Below, piece after piece: positions 13,638-25,500 of a stretch of 38,256 bases of DNA. The first letter of the stretch is position 1. Each line of letters opens with the position of its first letter. Made by a program: the position numbers and the translations under genes. The notes below the pieces were generated by a model. The model made no database searches and was not told the DNA's origin. It saw nothing but the letters and a program-made list of their open reading frames with translations. This DNA is from an uncultured Clostridia bacterium. GTDB taxonomy: Bacteria; Bacillota; Clostridia; Oscillospirales; Ruminococcaceae. Location of the stretch: NCBI GenBank assembly GCA_947589185.1, contig CANQCK010000012.1, forward strand, positions 1 to 38,256, in the 5' to 3' direction.

Positions 13638-14312
13638 CTACTTTATAATTACGCTCATTAACATATCCAGCCAGCCGGTCATAAAGTCAAACAGACTGAA
13701 AATCTTATCGCCTATCCAGGAAAGCGGACCGTCTAATACGTTAAAGAACAAAACAAACACAATAAACAAAATGTAGATAATCTGTTCATACTGAGCCAGC
13801 TTATACTCAAAGCTGTCGGGCAAAAAATAGCACAAAATTCTTGAGCCGTCCAGCGGCGGAACAGGAATAAGATTAAAAACTGCCAAGAAAATATTTATAG
13901 TAATAAAGTACCGAAAAATAACATCAATATAAGCATAAGTATTTGAATAATAGAAATCACCGCCGAAGGCAATCCACATTATGATTTTAAGAATTATCAT
14001 TGCAATATAAGCAACAATAAGATTTGACAAAGGCCCTGCAAGAGCTGTAAGAGCCGTGCCTGCCTTACGGTTTTTGAAATTAAGAGGATTTATCGGCACA
14101 GGCTTTGCCCATCCAAAGCCTGTCAGAAGCAAACAAATTGAACCCAAAAGATCGACATGAGAAAAGGGATTCATAGTGAGTCTGCCCGAATAGCGTGCGG
14201 TATTATCGCCAAGCTTATAGGCAACCCAAGCGTGAGCGAACTCATGAACCGGTAAAATCATAAAAATAATAAGTATTCTGACGCCGTACTGTAATATTGT
14301 TTGAACATTCAT
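13638..14312 (-). CDS. Site-2 protease family membrane metalloprotease (M50, SpoIVFB/YwhC-like)
   Basis: An intramembrane zinc protease of 224 residues with about five to six hydrophobic segments. The zinc site is HEFAH at residues 23-27, and the third ligand is in NLIPVPPLDGSRIL near 150. GWAKPVPINPLNFKNRKAG and ALAGPLSNLIVAY are the other family landmarks. It is commonly found upstream of scpA in Firmicutes; the substrate is not known. CAGGTG precedes the ATG. Confidence 0.92.
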   Translation of the reverse strand: MNVQTILQYGVRILIIFMILPVHEFAHAWVAYKLGDNTARYSGRLTMNPFSHVDLLGSICLLLTGFGWAKPVPINPLNFKNRKAGTALTALAGPLSNLIVAYIAMIILKIIMWIAFGGDFYYSNTYAYIDVIFRYFITINIFLAVFNLIPVPPLDGSRILCYFLPDSFEYKLAQYEQIIYILFIVFVLFFNVLDGPLSWIGDKIFSLFDFMTGWLDMLMSVIIK

Positions 14313-14441
14313 AACATAACACCTGCATAATTGATATATTTATTTAATTATACAACAAACAAACGTAAAATTCAAGAAAAATAACAGGAAAAATATGAGG
14401 GCTAGTCAAACATAGATCAATTAATATAGAAACGATAAAAA
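14313..14441. other. AT-rich gap with no gene
   Basis: The spacer between the site-2 protease start and the pilus-locus terminator is AT-rich and shows no convincing promoter or ORF. A long frame spanning 14344-14598 runs through the terminator and the repeat and is not credible. Confidence 0.5.
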
Positions 14442-14469
14442 AGACACATAGATATATTTCTATGTGTCT
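14442..14469 (-). terminator. Terminator of the type IV pilus operon
   Basis: An 11-bp perfect stem, AGACACATAGA/TCTATGTGTCT, with a 6-nt loop. On the minus strand it is followed by a run of six T, so it ends transcription coming from the pilus genes; on the plus strand T6 also follows shortly. Confidence 0.88.
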
Positions 14470-14559
14470 GATTTTTTGAAATATTTGATTACATTTTTCT
14501 AAATTAGCTAAACTATATATTTCAATCGGTTTCAGCAGTGATATTGTTTCTTGCTTAAA

Positions 14560-14700
14560 GACGCTAGCCCGCCGTTTCATAAAAACAACTGCCTTCAACT
14601 AATTCGCCAAAGGCGGCAATACGTGCAGGGTCAGCCCCTTCAGAAAAGAAATAAATTGCCGCTTTTTCTACGAATTCCTAACACTATTCAAACCATAGGT
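14560..14700. repeat. Degenerate copy of the 7895-8193 repeat family
   Basis: AGCCCGCCGTTTCAT, CCAAAGGCGGCAATACGTGCA and, further on, ACTATTCAAACCATAGGTGCAAC share the word order of the repeats at 7895-8193. It lies at the 3' end of the pilus locus and enters the last codons of the PilW-like gene. Confidence 0.45.
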
Positions 14701-15242
14701 GCAACGGATACAGAACCTTTCCACAGTTCGTTGGAATAATCACTGTACACGGTAAAGCCAATCTCAAACGCAGTTCTTCCTGTCATCTCAGTTGACCCCA
14801 ATACCGTTCCGCTTTCAACTCTTTCAAATTTCAAATCTTTTAAATGCAGACCGCTGTATGTGTCCTCAGAAAGAACCTGTTTCGTAGCAATTACATTCCC
14901 TTCACTATCTTTCGTCTCGGCTATCAAACACTTATCCACTAATTTGAGCTCGGTGTTTTCACCGAAAAAAGCACTGTCAAGAGTAAGACTCTCGCCCGTA
15001 GTCGCAGTAGGGTCAGGTACCACCACAGAAATATCATTTCCAAGCCGTATTTCGTTTGAAATCGTTTCTATAACTGTGGAAGCCAGAATTTCAGCGTTTG
15101 CCGCTTCCCCCATATGGTTGTAATCCGACATTACCGCAGTCGTAGCAGTTACGCCGCCGGCTGACAACAGCGATAGCAGCAGCAGAGCTATCAGCATCTC
15201 AAGAATTGATACGCCCCGACTGCTCTTGATTTTCTTCTTCAC
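14688..15242 (-). CDS. Type IV minor pilin, PilW/PulJ-like
   Basis: A 184-residue prepilin. KKKIKSSRG is the leader; PilD should cut after the Gly, leaving VSILEMLIALLLLSLLSAGG with Glu at mature position 5 and a hydrophobic helix that packs in the fibre core. The rest is a polar domain with beta-strand character. The GTG start at 15242 has AGGAGGG 7 nt upstream. It is the last gene of the operon, 12 bp after the PilV-like gene. Together with the next two genes it makes a PilVWX-type tip set; the exact homologue name is inferred. Confidence 0.8.
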   Translation of the reverse strand: MKKKIKSSRGVSILEMLIALLLLSLLSAGGVTATTAVMSDYNHMGEAANAEILASTVIETISNEIRLGNDISVVVPDPTATTGESLTLDSAFFGENTELKLVDKCLIAETKDSEGNVIATKQVLSEDTYSGLHLKDLKFERVESGTVLGSTEMTGRTAFEIGFTVYSDYSNELWKGSVSVAPMV

Positions 15243-15254
15243 AACCTAACCCTC

Positions 15255-15632
15255 CTATTTTTCCTTGTAGAGTGCAAGGTTTTCATTTGTGCCTCCATCC
15301 GGAGAATCCGACCAGTAAACATCAACATCAACCTTAACTGTCGTCTCTGTCGGTGCTGTCGGGTCTATCGGCGTTGTCGTAACGGGTTCGATAACCACAC
15401 TCTTATCACTGACATCATTTACCTTCGCACCCGAGTTCATTGCCTCTACCTTGCTTAGCGCGTTATAGAATTTTTCATCCTTTTGACGGGCGGTGAGATT
15501 GATGCTGAACGAAACCGATACAATGGACGCCAATAACAGCGTGGCAAGGGTTACAATGAGCAGCGCTACCAAAACTTCAACCAGCGTCTCGCCCCTTTGG
15601 GCACGCGGCGTGTAAAATCTATGCTTCGTCAT
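15255..15632 (-). CDS. Type IV minor pilin, PilV/PulI-like
   Basis: A 125-residue prepilin with leader ending QRG and mature start ETLVEVLVALLIVTLATLL, Glu at position 5. The globular part is short and Thr/Pro/Asp-rich (DKSVVIEPVTTTPIDPTAPT). AAAGGAGA precedes the ATG. Small size and position between PilW- and PilX-like genes fit a tip-initiation pilin. Which classical minor pilin it replaces cannot be fixed from sequence alone. Confidence 0.78.
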   Translation of the reverse strand: MTKHRFYTPRAQRGETLVEVLVALLIVTLATLLLASIVSVSFSINLTARQKDEKFYNALSKVEAMNSGAKVNDVSDKSVVIEPVTTTPIDPTAPTETTVKVDVDVYWSDSPDGGTNENLALYKEK

Positions 15633-15653
15633 GCTGACCGTCTCCTTTCATGT

Positions 15654-16457
15654 TTACTCAAATGTGATTACTCGGTCTTCCTTAGACCAGCGCAGCGTAC
15701 AGGTAAGTGTGGTCGTCGTCGTGCGTTTGCCTTCGGAATCATGCGTTACTCCCGGATCGGTTGGACTTCCAGTAGTTTCGGTCTCGGTCTTTGTGTCTGT
15801 TTCGGCTTCGCCTGTCCAGACTACCTTGAGTGGATACCCACCGCCTTTTTCAGTGGTCAGGTGCATTTCAAGTGTGTAGTTTCCGTCATCTGCTCCGTTT
15901 TTCACCGTAACATCAACCGGATACAGAGATTTCGCCCATGATGGCGGGGAAGCCCCTAAAGTCGATTCGTCTAAATGGACTTTGTATTTTTTTTCAAAAG
16001 ATGGGGGTGATGTTCCGGTTTTTAAAGCTTCCCAATCCGTCCGCCACTCCGCCGGTATACAGTTTTCCAAAAGCTGATATTGATAGTAGTCGAGATCAGA
16101 AAAAGCCGGCTCCAGTTTAAGAGTATGCGTTGTTGGCTCGCTATGTAGTGTATACGTTGTCGGCGTCGTAGGATCGTCTGGTTCATACCACCATTTTTCC
16201 TCCTCAACATATTTTACCGTAACTTTGATAGGGTTTGTTTCAACCCTATCGTCCATCTGCGACTGCAAAATCTCCAGCGCCGAAGCTACAGAAAAATACT
16301 GCCTCTGTTCTTGTACCAGGTGGGTATAGCGTCCGACATTGGCTGAGGCGGCAGACAGTGCCACCGTACCTGCCAGCACACACATCACAAATATCAGCAG
16401 TGCAAAAATCATGGAAGCGCCGCAGCTGCTTTTCAGCTTCTCATAAATATGCTTCAT
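15654..16457 (-). CDS. Type IV minor pilin, PilX/GspK-like
   Basis: A 267-residue protein with SSCGASMIFALLIFVMCVLAG near its start, as in PilX/GspK where the residue at mature position 5 is not Glu (here Phe). After the helix comes QEQRQYFSVASALEILQSQM, the PilX_N pattern, then a Thr/Pro-rich exported domain. GspK-type subunits cap the tip of pseudopili and lack Glu5 because no subunit precedes them. Its start codon overlaps the stop of a 30-codon ORF (ATGA). The ribosome binding site GAAGGAGG is inside that ORF. Confidence 0.75.
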   Translation of the reverse strand: MKHIYEKLKSSCGASMIFALLIFVMCVLAGTVALSAASANVGRYTHLVQEQRQYFSVASALEILQSQMDDRVETNPIKVTVKYVEEEKWWYEPDDPTTPTTYTLHSEPTTHTLKLEPAFSDLDYYQYQLLENCIPAEWRTDWEALKTGTSPPSFEKKYKVHLDESTLGASPPSWAKSLYPVDVTVKNGADDGNYTLEMHLTTEKGGGYPLKVVWTGEAETDTKTETETTGSPTDPGVTHDSEGKRTTTTTLTCTLRWSKEDRVITFE

Positions 16458-16546
16458 TCACACGTTGCCTCCTTCTCGGGTGCCGGATTCTCCGATTTCA
16501 TCTGTACCGATTCAATCATCAGCGGATTTTCCTGTTTCCGGCTCAT
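16454..16546 (-). CDS. Possible 30-residue peptide coupled to the PilX-like gene
   Basis: A short ORF (MSRKQENPLMIE then polar and charged, ending EATCE) begins 13 nt after the stop of the giant pilin gene and ends in an ATGA overlap with the PilX-like gene. There is no Shine-Dalgarno of its own. It may be translated by coupling or may be only the leader carrying the next gene's ribosome binding site. No similarity is recognised. Confidence 0.3.
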   Translation of the reverse strand: MSRKQENPLMIESVQMKSENPAPEKEATCE

Positions 16547-16559
16547 TATTTTTTGCTAA

Positions 16560-19500
16560 TTATTTTGTCGGCCAGTCTCCGTAGTGGACAAATTTATCCT
16601 TATCATCTTTCACCACTGCCTTATATGGATAGCCAACGCCAGGCGTCGCTTTTTCCATCGGGCTGTGACCGTCAGTGCTTGTTGTATCTCCGCCTTTTTG
16701 ATCTTTTGGTACATAGCTTCTCTCAGCGGCTGCGCCAGTGTTGCCAGGCAGAGTTGTGCCGTTAGTTGCGTCAATTCCCTGATCGTCTGTTTTTACTTCC
16801 AGACCGGTCGCCGCGGTCGGCAGACAGTCTTTCCGGTAAGCGTTGCCGCTGGAATCATCCCTTGAAAGCCCATAGCCAATGGCATAAATGGTGTTTGCAT
16901 TCGTCGTGTTGGCCGACACACCGGTGACATCCAGATAGGTGTAACAGTTTTTCACAGCGTTATTTTTGGATTTGTTAGCGTCGTCATAATCTTTCCCGAC
17001 GATACCGCCGATGATATTGCCGCCCTCGGTGCTGGTCAATTCGACCGTGCCGCCCGCATAGCTCTCCTCAATTTCCAGCGTATCAGAAGTATTGTAAGAA
17101 TGATAGCCGCCCAACAGACCGCCGATGGAAACATTGCCTTTATCGTTGTCTCTGCCGCTCAGTGTGTTGACTGCGGCACAGTCTTTGATATTGACATTGT
17201 AATACGCATAACCCACCAGACCGCCGATCATAGAACCTCCATCAATGGTATATCCGGCAACAACGCAGTTTGTAATCTTCGTGGTTCTGCCATCTACTTT
17301 GCCTACCAGACCGCCGGCGCCCCATCTTGCACTCTCACTAGTAGGCGTAGACGGATCGCTCGTCGAAGTAATATTAGCTTTGCCGTCCGGCGAGTAGAGA
17401 ATGATATTCTGCAGGTCAGCGGAACCAGTAGTGCTAAACAGACCGACGTTTTTCTCACCAGTCATATTCAGATCCAAAATATAGCGGTGGTCGCCGTCAT
17501 AACCGCCTTGCATCTTTGTTGCGCCGGTATAATCCGGATAGTCTTTGCCATACAGGTCGTGCGTCTGCTTGAAATAAAGTGTTGCATTGTCGATGTTATC
17601 CAGCTGCCGCACGGTGCGGATAGCAATGGGATTGCCCTCACTATACGCTTTGTCTGAAACCCCTGCAAATCCATTGGTGTAATACAGCGGTTTCTCTGTA
17701 GAATGATAGCCCCTTCGGCTAAACATATTGTTGACACTATTGCCCTTAACTTCCGTAGACGGCGTCACAAAGACCTCCAGCTCGTCAAGCTGGTTTACAT
17801 CGGTCACATCCAGTATGTCTAATACCTTATTGCACACATCCGAATCTGTAGTACCTGTGAGACCCGCCGTGTCCTTCGCTGGCGAGGTCAGACGGAATTT
17901 GTCGCCGTTAAACAGCACATATCCACTGGTTTTGATATGATCATGCTCTTCGATGGTACCGCCTGCGCCCATATGCCGATCTACGCACAGCGTATCAAGG
18001 CTGGTAACGCTATTTTTAAACCCTGCGCCGTCCGCATTAGAGTTACTCAACAGATCGCCGTCGCTGGTCACACCTGCTATCTGGTAAGTGAATTTATTAT
18101 CTGTGCCCATCTCAAAGTAGAGGATACCAGCGGACTGTACGGGCGTTTTGTCGGGAAGTCCCCAGTCGCCGTGGTGCTCATCGAAGTTCGTCTTATAGAT
18201 ATAAGGCACGGACGTCACGGGCGTCGCCCCGTTGTCAAACAGTTCGCTGTCATAAGGTTTTGAGTCCTTGTTATCTTCTTCTACAATTACATTGAGCAGT
18301 TGTTTACGCTCGGTCAGAAGATTATCGTCGTACTCCGTCTCACTGCGGGCAGTCGCGTCTGCAAAGCCACTAGCACTATCCTTTGCCCAAGCCTTGCCGG
18401 TGGCATAAAGAGTGCTACCAGTTGCATTGGGGTTACTGCCTGTGTTTCCGCCGCTGAACAATCCCAAAGTATTATTCGTGATGTTGTTATTGGGTGCGAA
18501 TACCGAACAGGTCGTGTAGCACACGCCCTCAAACTTAACTTCATCTGCCGTCTGCCCGGTAAAGCCGCCCACATGCGCGCCACTAAACAGACCGGTCACA
18601 TTGACGGCCGGGGTTCTGGCATTGGTGGGTTTTTCGTACTCGCCGCCTACGGTATGACCTCCAGCATAACAATCTGTGACGGTACAGCCGTTCAGCTGTC
18701 CTGCCAGTCCGCCGGTATACTTATAGCCGGTCACCTTGACTGCGGCATAGCATTTCTCCAGAGACGCCTGATTCACGTCGCCTGCCAGCCCACCGGTATA
18801 ATCGTTTCCGCTTGCACCGGTCTCTACGCTGTAGTAATTATAGGCACCTTCTTCTCCACCGATTCCATCGATAGTATCATGGTCATCAGGCGCAAGCGCA
18901 GTGTCAATATACATGCCGCAGTTTTTAACCTCGACCTGTGCGCTGCTTTCACCTTGCAGCCGCCCGAACAGACCGCCCACGCGGGCGTTGCCATCGGTGC
19001 CTGTCGCCTTGATCCGTACATTGATGCCGGTAATGCTATCCAACTTGGCACCTTTCTTTGCCATGCCGACCAGTCCGCCGACGTTTGTTTCACTAGATGT
19101 GCCGCTATTCTCAACATCGACCTCACTGTTTACCAACTGTACACTTTGCACTGTGGCGCCATCGATCTGACCAAACACGCCCACGTTGCCGGTCGTGTCT
19201 TTGACCTTCACCTGCAAATTGGTAAGGCGATGCGAATGACCGTTGTAGCTGCCGTTTGCACCCAGGAAGGGCACCGGCGTTTCTGTAAATGGTGTGCCGT
19301 CAAAATGAAGATCCATCGTCTGATGGTAGCTCCACTTGGCGAGTTTTCTTCCGGATACGGCGTAATCGGCAAGATTGCCAAACTGCCGTGCCGTACGCAC
19401 GATAACCGCGCTTTCCGCCGCGCTTACCTCTGTGCCACTGCCCAGAATATTGCCACTGTTCAGCATATTGCTCTGCTTTACGACGGGTTTATCAATATCC

Positions 19501-22500
19501 GTCGGCTTGGTATTGTAAGCTTCCAGCGCAAAATGCGGGTTGAACCAGCGTTCGCCCGTCCGCGAGACGCTCACACCGTCCTCGCTGATCGTTACGTTAT
19601 ACGTAAGCGTCTGGTAATAGTCGCTGCCTGCATATGTAAACAGGCTGTTCAGATCAGTACCAGCGTTCGGCAGATAGAGATAATAGTACGAATCCTTCAG
19701 CTTAATGGCATTCTCATAAAAACCAGTTCCGTCTCCCACTATGCGCTTGAATGTTACCTTTGTGCCTTTTATGGTGCATTCCAGGGTTTCGGGGAATTTG
19801 CCGGTATATGAGTAAGACTCATCCACCGGCCAAAGAAGGGCATAGCCGTCCTCATTGATCGATTCGGCGGCGTTATTGCTCAGGCTCGCAATCCCTTCAT
19901 CTGCACTGCTGTCAGCATGCTTCCAGCTGCCGCCCAGACCGTAAAATTTTCCATTATTCGTCGTAATGTGCGTTGTTGCGGGAGTGATTCCGGCGGTAGC
20001 ATACTCTTCATAATACACAAGACTTGGTTCCGCCAGATCCATCCAGTCACCGTAATGAATCTTTTGCCCTTTTGCAACCTGATAAGGATACTTCTTGCCC
20101 CAGTGCGTGTCATAGGGAGTGGCGTCAGCATTATCGCTACTCTTCCATGCAGCCAGCTGCCCTGTCAGATACGCCTTTTCATCTGTCGGGACAACTGCAC
20201 TTCCATCTCGAAATGCCGGTGCAAGGCCGTACAGTATAGCGTTACTTCCTTTTTCAACATTGTTTGTTCCATTACCAACAAACCGTCCGCGTTTCGCAGA
20301 AGCTGTATTGCAGCTGACGGAGCAGGTGCTGTAGTTGACACCAGTGAAATTGACCTTGTTTGTCACAGAGCCCGCAAACCCGCCCACGGTGGAGCTGCTG
20401 TTTTCGTATTTGGCGGTAACATTAGGTGCTGTGGGGGCATATACGCCGTTTACGGTATGACCGCCGGCGTAGCAGTCGGTCACTGTGGCGTCCTTGAATG
20501 TACCGACAAAGCCGCCTGCGCAGTTATAGCCTGTTACCTTGACAGCGGCGTAACAGTTCTGTACCGTTGCATCGCTGACATTTCCGGCAAAACCGCCGGT
20601 GTAGGAGGTCTTTTTGCCATTATAGACAACACCGTAGTTGTCATATTTGGTAGATGCACTGACCCGTATGCCGCACTCTTTGATATTGGTGGAGCTGCCT
20701 TCAATGCTGCCGAACAGACCGCCGACATTTTTAGCTTCTTTAGCGTCATTACCGACATTTATCTTTACATCTTCCAATGTAACGCCGCTCACTTTGCTGT
20801 CGCTGCAACGGCCAGCCATACCGCCGATGGCCAGGACAGTTCCTTTTATATCCTCGTCATAGCCAGTGCTTGTGGTGCCTACGTTCACGGTAATATTTTT
20901 CAGCTGAATGTTTTCAATAGTGGACTGGTACACCCAACCAAACACGCCTGCGTACAAATCTTCAGGGTTGGCTGAATTTACATATGACTCCTGGCTTATG
21001 CCTGCATACAGGTTTGCAATGGTATGGCCATGTCCGTTATAGCTGCCACTTGTAACATTCGTCTTATCCAATTCGTCACCGGATGTACTGTTGGCTTTTT
21101 GTCCCAGAGTTACGGCAAGCTGCGGGTAATCTTCCTTCTTACCAGCTATGTTAGTTTTCTTCTTATTTCTCAGACCGCTGTTGCCATCATAAATACCACC
21201 GGTATATTGGCTATAATCCAAATCAAGCAACTGATGGTATGCCCAGCCCCGCGAACTTACACGGCTGCTGAGATTATTTTTCTGTCTGGTGTATCGCGCC
21301 GCACTCGCCAAATGCTGGGGTGTGCGGATAAGCACACAGTCTTCATAGTCTCCATTAGCTGCCCCGTCCATCAGGTCTGGTTTCGACTGGATTTTGTTCA
21401 TATCAAATTCACGGTAGGTATAGCTGCGGCCATCGTCAAGTTTCACTTCCACCTTATTGCCATTACTGATGTTGAGCGCTTCGCAGGCAAAATGGGGGTT
21501 ACAGACCGTCGTCGCCCCATTGATCGAAATGGTGCGGTAATAGGTATCCAACGGTGCTTGGCTGAGCGCATCAAACGGCAGGGTGTATACATATTCCGCC
21601 GGTAGATTTGAACTGCTTGATTTTTCCAGCTTAGCACAGTTGTCTTTTCCGACTTCCGCCTTATTGTAGACCATGGTGCGTCCGTTTGAACTACCGTAAG
21701 TTTCAGAACCCCAGAGGAAACTATCGCCAAGATCTTGATCCGAGATTAAGGCATAACCAGAATCCACAGCATAGCCGCTTTCAGCCAGCGAATTTACTTC
21801 CTGTGTCCCAGCTGTACCATTCCACTTACCGTAAAAGCCATACCAGCTGCTGCCCACTTGCACAGCTCCGCTTGTGCCCGGAGCCTTATCATACTTCTCA
21901 TAATAGAGCAGGTTGTGTTTGGTCGGCCAATCACCGTAATGGGCCGTCAGATTGGTGATGTAGGGGTAATCAGCAGTGGCGCTCATCTCACTGTCATAAG
22001 GTGTGGTGGTAAACGTGTAGCTCCGCCCATCCATTTCGGGAATAAGCTGGGTCAGGTAGTTTGTCTCGTTACGTGGATTCACAACATCATTGCTTTTAAA
22101 CGCTACGCCGGTAGCGTACACTGTAGCATCGGTTGCTTTTTTAATTTCTGTTTTCGGACTCGTTGCCGAATCGGGCCTCAATCCCACAAAACAGCCAGTA
22201 TTTTTATATTCGTCCGATTCTTGAGTTGTTTTATCGTTTCTGACTGAACAGGTCGTATAGCAAACGCCCTTAAGGGTCAGTATTTTTTTCCCTGTTACAC
22301 TGCCGGCAAAGCCGCCTGCGTTCGCACCGTCGCCGGAGACCCAGACATTGACGCTGTCAGTGTCTGAAGTATATTTGCCGTTTTCGGTGTGGCCGCCCGC
22401 GTAACAGTCGGTCGCTGTGGCGTCCTTGAAGGTACCGACAAAGCCGCCGGCATTGGAATTCTTGCCCGTTGCTTTTACCTTAATGGCAGCAAAGCAGCCG

Positions 22501-25500
22501 TTAGCCTCGCCCTCAAACTCGCCGGCAAAACCGCCGACAAAAGCTTTGTCTTTAGTGGAGCTCACAGCGTAGGTGTTGTACTTGCTCCCTTCCTCCACAT
22601 ACACGCCGCAATCTGTAAAGGAGCTGGTGGTTCCGGCAACCTTTCCCGCCACTGCACCGACATATATGGTGTTGGTTGTCGTTACCTTGGCGTTGACCAG
22701 CCGTACGCCATCCACATTGCTGCCGTTTGTAACCAGTCCAAACAGACCGGCAACATCACGGTTATTAGTAGCGCCCGAGGAACTAGTCTCCCGCGCAGAG
22801 TCATTGCTGCCGATATAGGCTCCGCGGATCACATGGGTGTTGCCGTAGTATGTGCCGCGTATGCTATTATATTCGTCTGGTGCAGAGCCTTTTTTCTTAT
22901 CGCCCAGCAGCAATGGCGTTTGCGGCGTACCAGTCCCTGTTCCGTCAGTAAAGGACACGCTCGAATTATTGTTGACATATTTATAAACGTCATAGTCAAT
23001 ATCCAACAGCTGATGATACGTTTTGATGCGCCATGGGTTAGGGTTGTCGTTGGCTGTACTGCCTGTAGGAGGCACACTTGTATCGTCCGCAGACAGCACC
23101 GCCGCGTTGGCCAGATGGCGCGGGGTACGCAGCACAACACCATCATCGACGGCCTCTTTGCTGGTCAGTCCCGGTTTTGCCTGTGCGGTGGCCAGCGGTA
23201 AATCTGCTGGTGGCGTTTCCTTTGTGTACGGGCCGTTCACCGCCTCGCAGGCAAACAGGGGGTTAAACAGCAGCACCTGCCCGCCATTCAATGTAATTTT
23301 CTGATAATAGTTCTGATTATTCTTTGCAGCTTCTGTGGCCGCATTAACTGCGGCAGTCCAAGCATCCTTGGGCAGATCATGCCGATAATATTCCTTGCTT
23401 CCAATGGTTTCTTTCGTTCCTGCGGTCAGACTGAATTGTGTTGTTGAATCATCATTCAGAGTAAACTTCAGATTATCGTCAGTTAGTTCCGTCTCACTTA
23501 GCACCGCGTAACCGTCGGTAATGGCTGCGCCAGTGCTGCCAAGAGTATTGATGCGCGCCTCGCTGTTCAAAATGGCGTAGTAGCCGGTAACAGAATTTAC
23601 GGTATCATAGTAGGCCATGATGGACTCGAACGCGGGCTCCTCTGTTTCGCTCTCCAGCCAGTCACCGTAATGGAACATGGGTATAGGATTGCCATCGGCA
23701 TCTTTACCCGTGGCATCTTCCAGCATGGGATAGGGGTACGGCGTGGCAAGACTCTTAGTCTCGTCCGTCTGGCCATATGGGAAAGTGGCATAAGTAGGGT
23801 TAGTGCCGCCCGACTTATCGTACCAGTCGCCTCCCAAAAAGTTACCGCTACCGCCCGCAGTTATCGGCATTTCGGAAAGCTGCTTGGCATTCAGTTCCTT
23901 ACCGCTGTTTGCGACATACTTCGCGCCCGTCTGTGAAACGTAGTAGACGTTATTGCTAAGTGCGCCGGCACCCGGAAGGGGACTTGTATTAGGAGCCGCA
24001 CCAAAAATTTCGACATTCGAGCTTGTTTTTGCGACTTCTTCGCTATACCGCACAGCGGCATAAGAGTTAAAAATCTCGAGCGTACCGCCTGACGGTGCAT
24101 TAGTTACAAGCCCCGCAGCAGTACCACCATTTTTTACATTTATAATAATGCCGTCAGCATAGCTATTGGAAACAGATACAGATGAACTGTTATCAACGTT
24201 TCCGACCAAGCCGCCCGCCTTATTTCCGCCATTCGATCCGCCGTTCAAATAGCAAGCGGCGTAGCTTTTTTTAATAGTGAGATTAGCGCCGCTACTCGTT
24301 TCCCCGACAAGCCCGCCGATGTCGCAATCGCTGCAAGTGGCATTACCCTCGACAACTACGGCTGCAAAGCTGTCTGTGATATTGACATTACCATCGGCAA
24401 CGCCCACAAGCCCGCCTGCACGGTTTGTGGTGGTGTCCGTCATTGTAATCTTTGGGGTACTTGTAGGATTATAATTTCCTTCAAGATAGACTTGACAGTT
24501 TTTAATATTTACGTTGTTTACCATACCTGCCAGCGCACCGGCATTATTCTTGGCATTGGCGGCGGGATTAATCAATGTAATATTTTTCAGCTTAGCAAGA
24601 TCGCCAACCGAACCTTCGATATGAGAAAACAGACCCGCATATGCATCAGTGTTCTCTATCGCATTCAAATTGCGAATGGGCAGACTATTCCCGTTGTAAG
24701 ATGTCAGGGACTTGTTATAAATAGCGACATAATCTACGGATTCATCAGTATAGGTATTCTTCCATGAGTAGATAGTATCGGTCGCCGTCGCCCCAAAATC
24801 TATTGATTTAACCTGCTCGGCAGAAATGATTTTATCCCCATCTGTGCCATTTGTACCAATATCTCCATCGGCATCCCCGGTAGCTTTCAAAGCGTCCAGA
24901 TTCTGCAAATGCCGTCCGTAGGCAATTATAGCAGTCGGAATCTGTTCTACTGTACCCGATGTATCGGGATCATCTTTTTTTTCTACCCGCGCGAACAAAC
25001 TATTGCAGTTCACGGTAGCACTCTGCGACAGATAGAGTTTATCAGTATCGGCATAGTAGGTCGTTACGGTAACAGAGATATCCTCACCGGGTATAAGTTT
25101 CTCTGTGTAGGAATCGTCCCATTCTTTGAAAGCCTTGCCGGTCTTCCAGCCGCCGGAGGGTTGATTCTTATAAGAATATATAGATTCGTCACTAAGTTTT
25201 TCATTTAGCGTATCCAGCATTAAATCGGCGCTTTTGCCTTCGTCAAGTAAAACCAGATCGTCCCTTTGGATAATGGGTATAGATACGTTACTGGTCTTGC
25301 CTGTCACAGAGACCTTAAGCCCAATCTTGCCCGAAAGAAAGCCAGTGCCGCCTAGAGCAGCAGGCATTTTTATGTGCAGACGCAGCTCCTCTGCATTTGT
25401 GATAGTAAGCTCAGGTATCGGCATCTGACCAACGAGAGCATAATTCACACCGCTGCCACCGTAGTAACCGATGAGAGGGTTGTTTTTCAGCCGCTCATCG

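Noticed and set aside
14344-14598. Minus-strand ORF of 84 codons after the pilus locus
   Set aside because: It spans the strong terminator and part of a repeat; hydrophobic residues come from AT-rich sequence only.
18300-19811. Long plus-strand frames of up to 503 codons across the giant pilin gene
   Set aside because: They are antisense shadows of the repetitive 3154-codon gene; the minus-strand frame is uninterrupted and has a signal, domains and a ribosome binding site.
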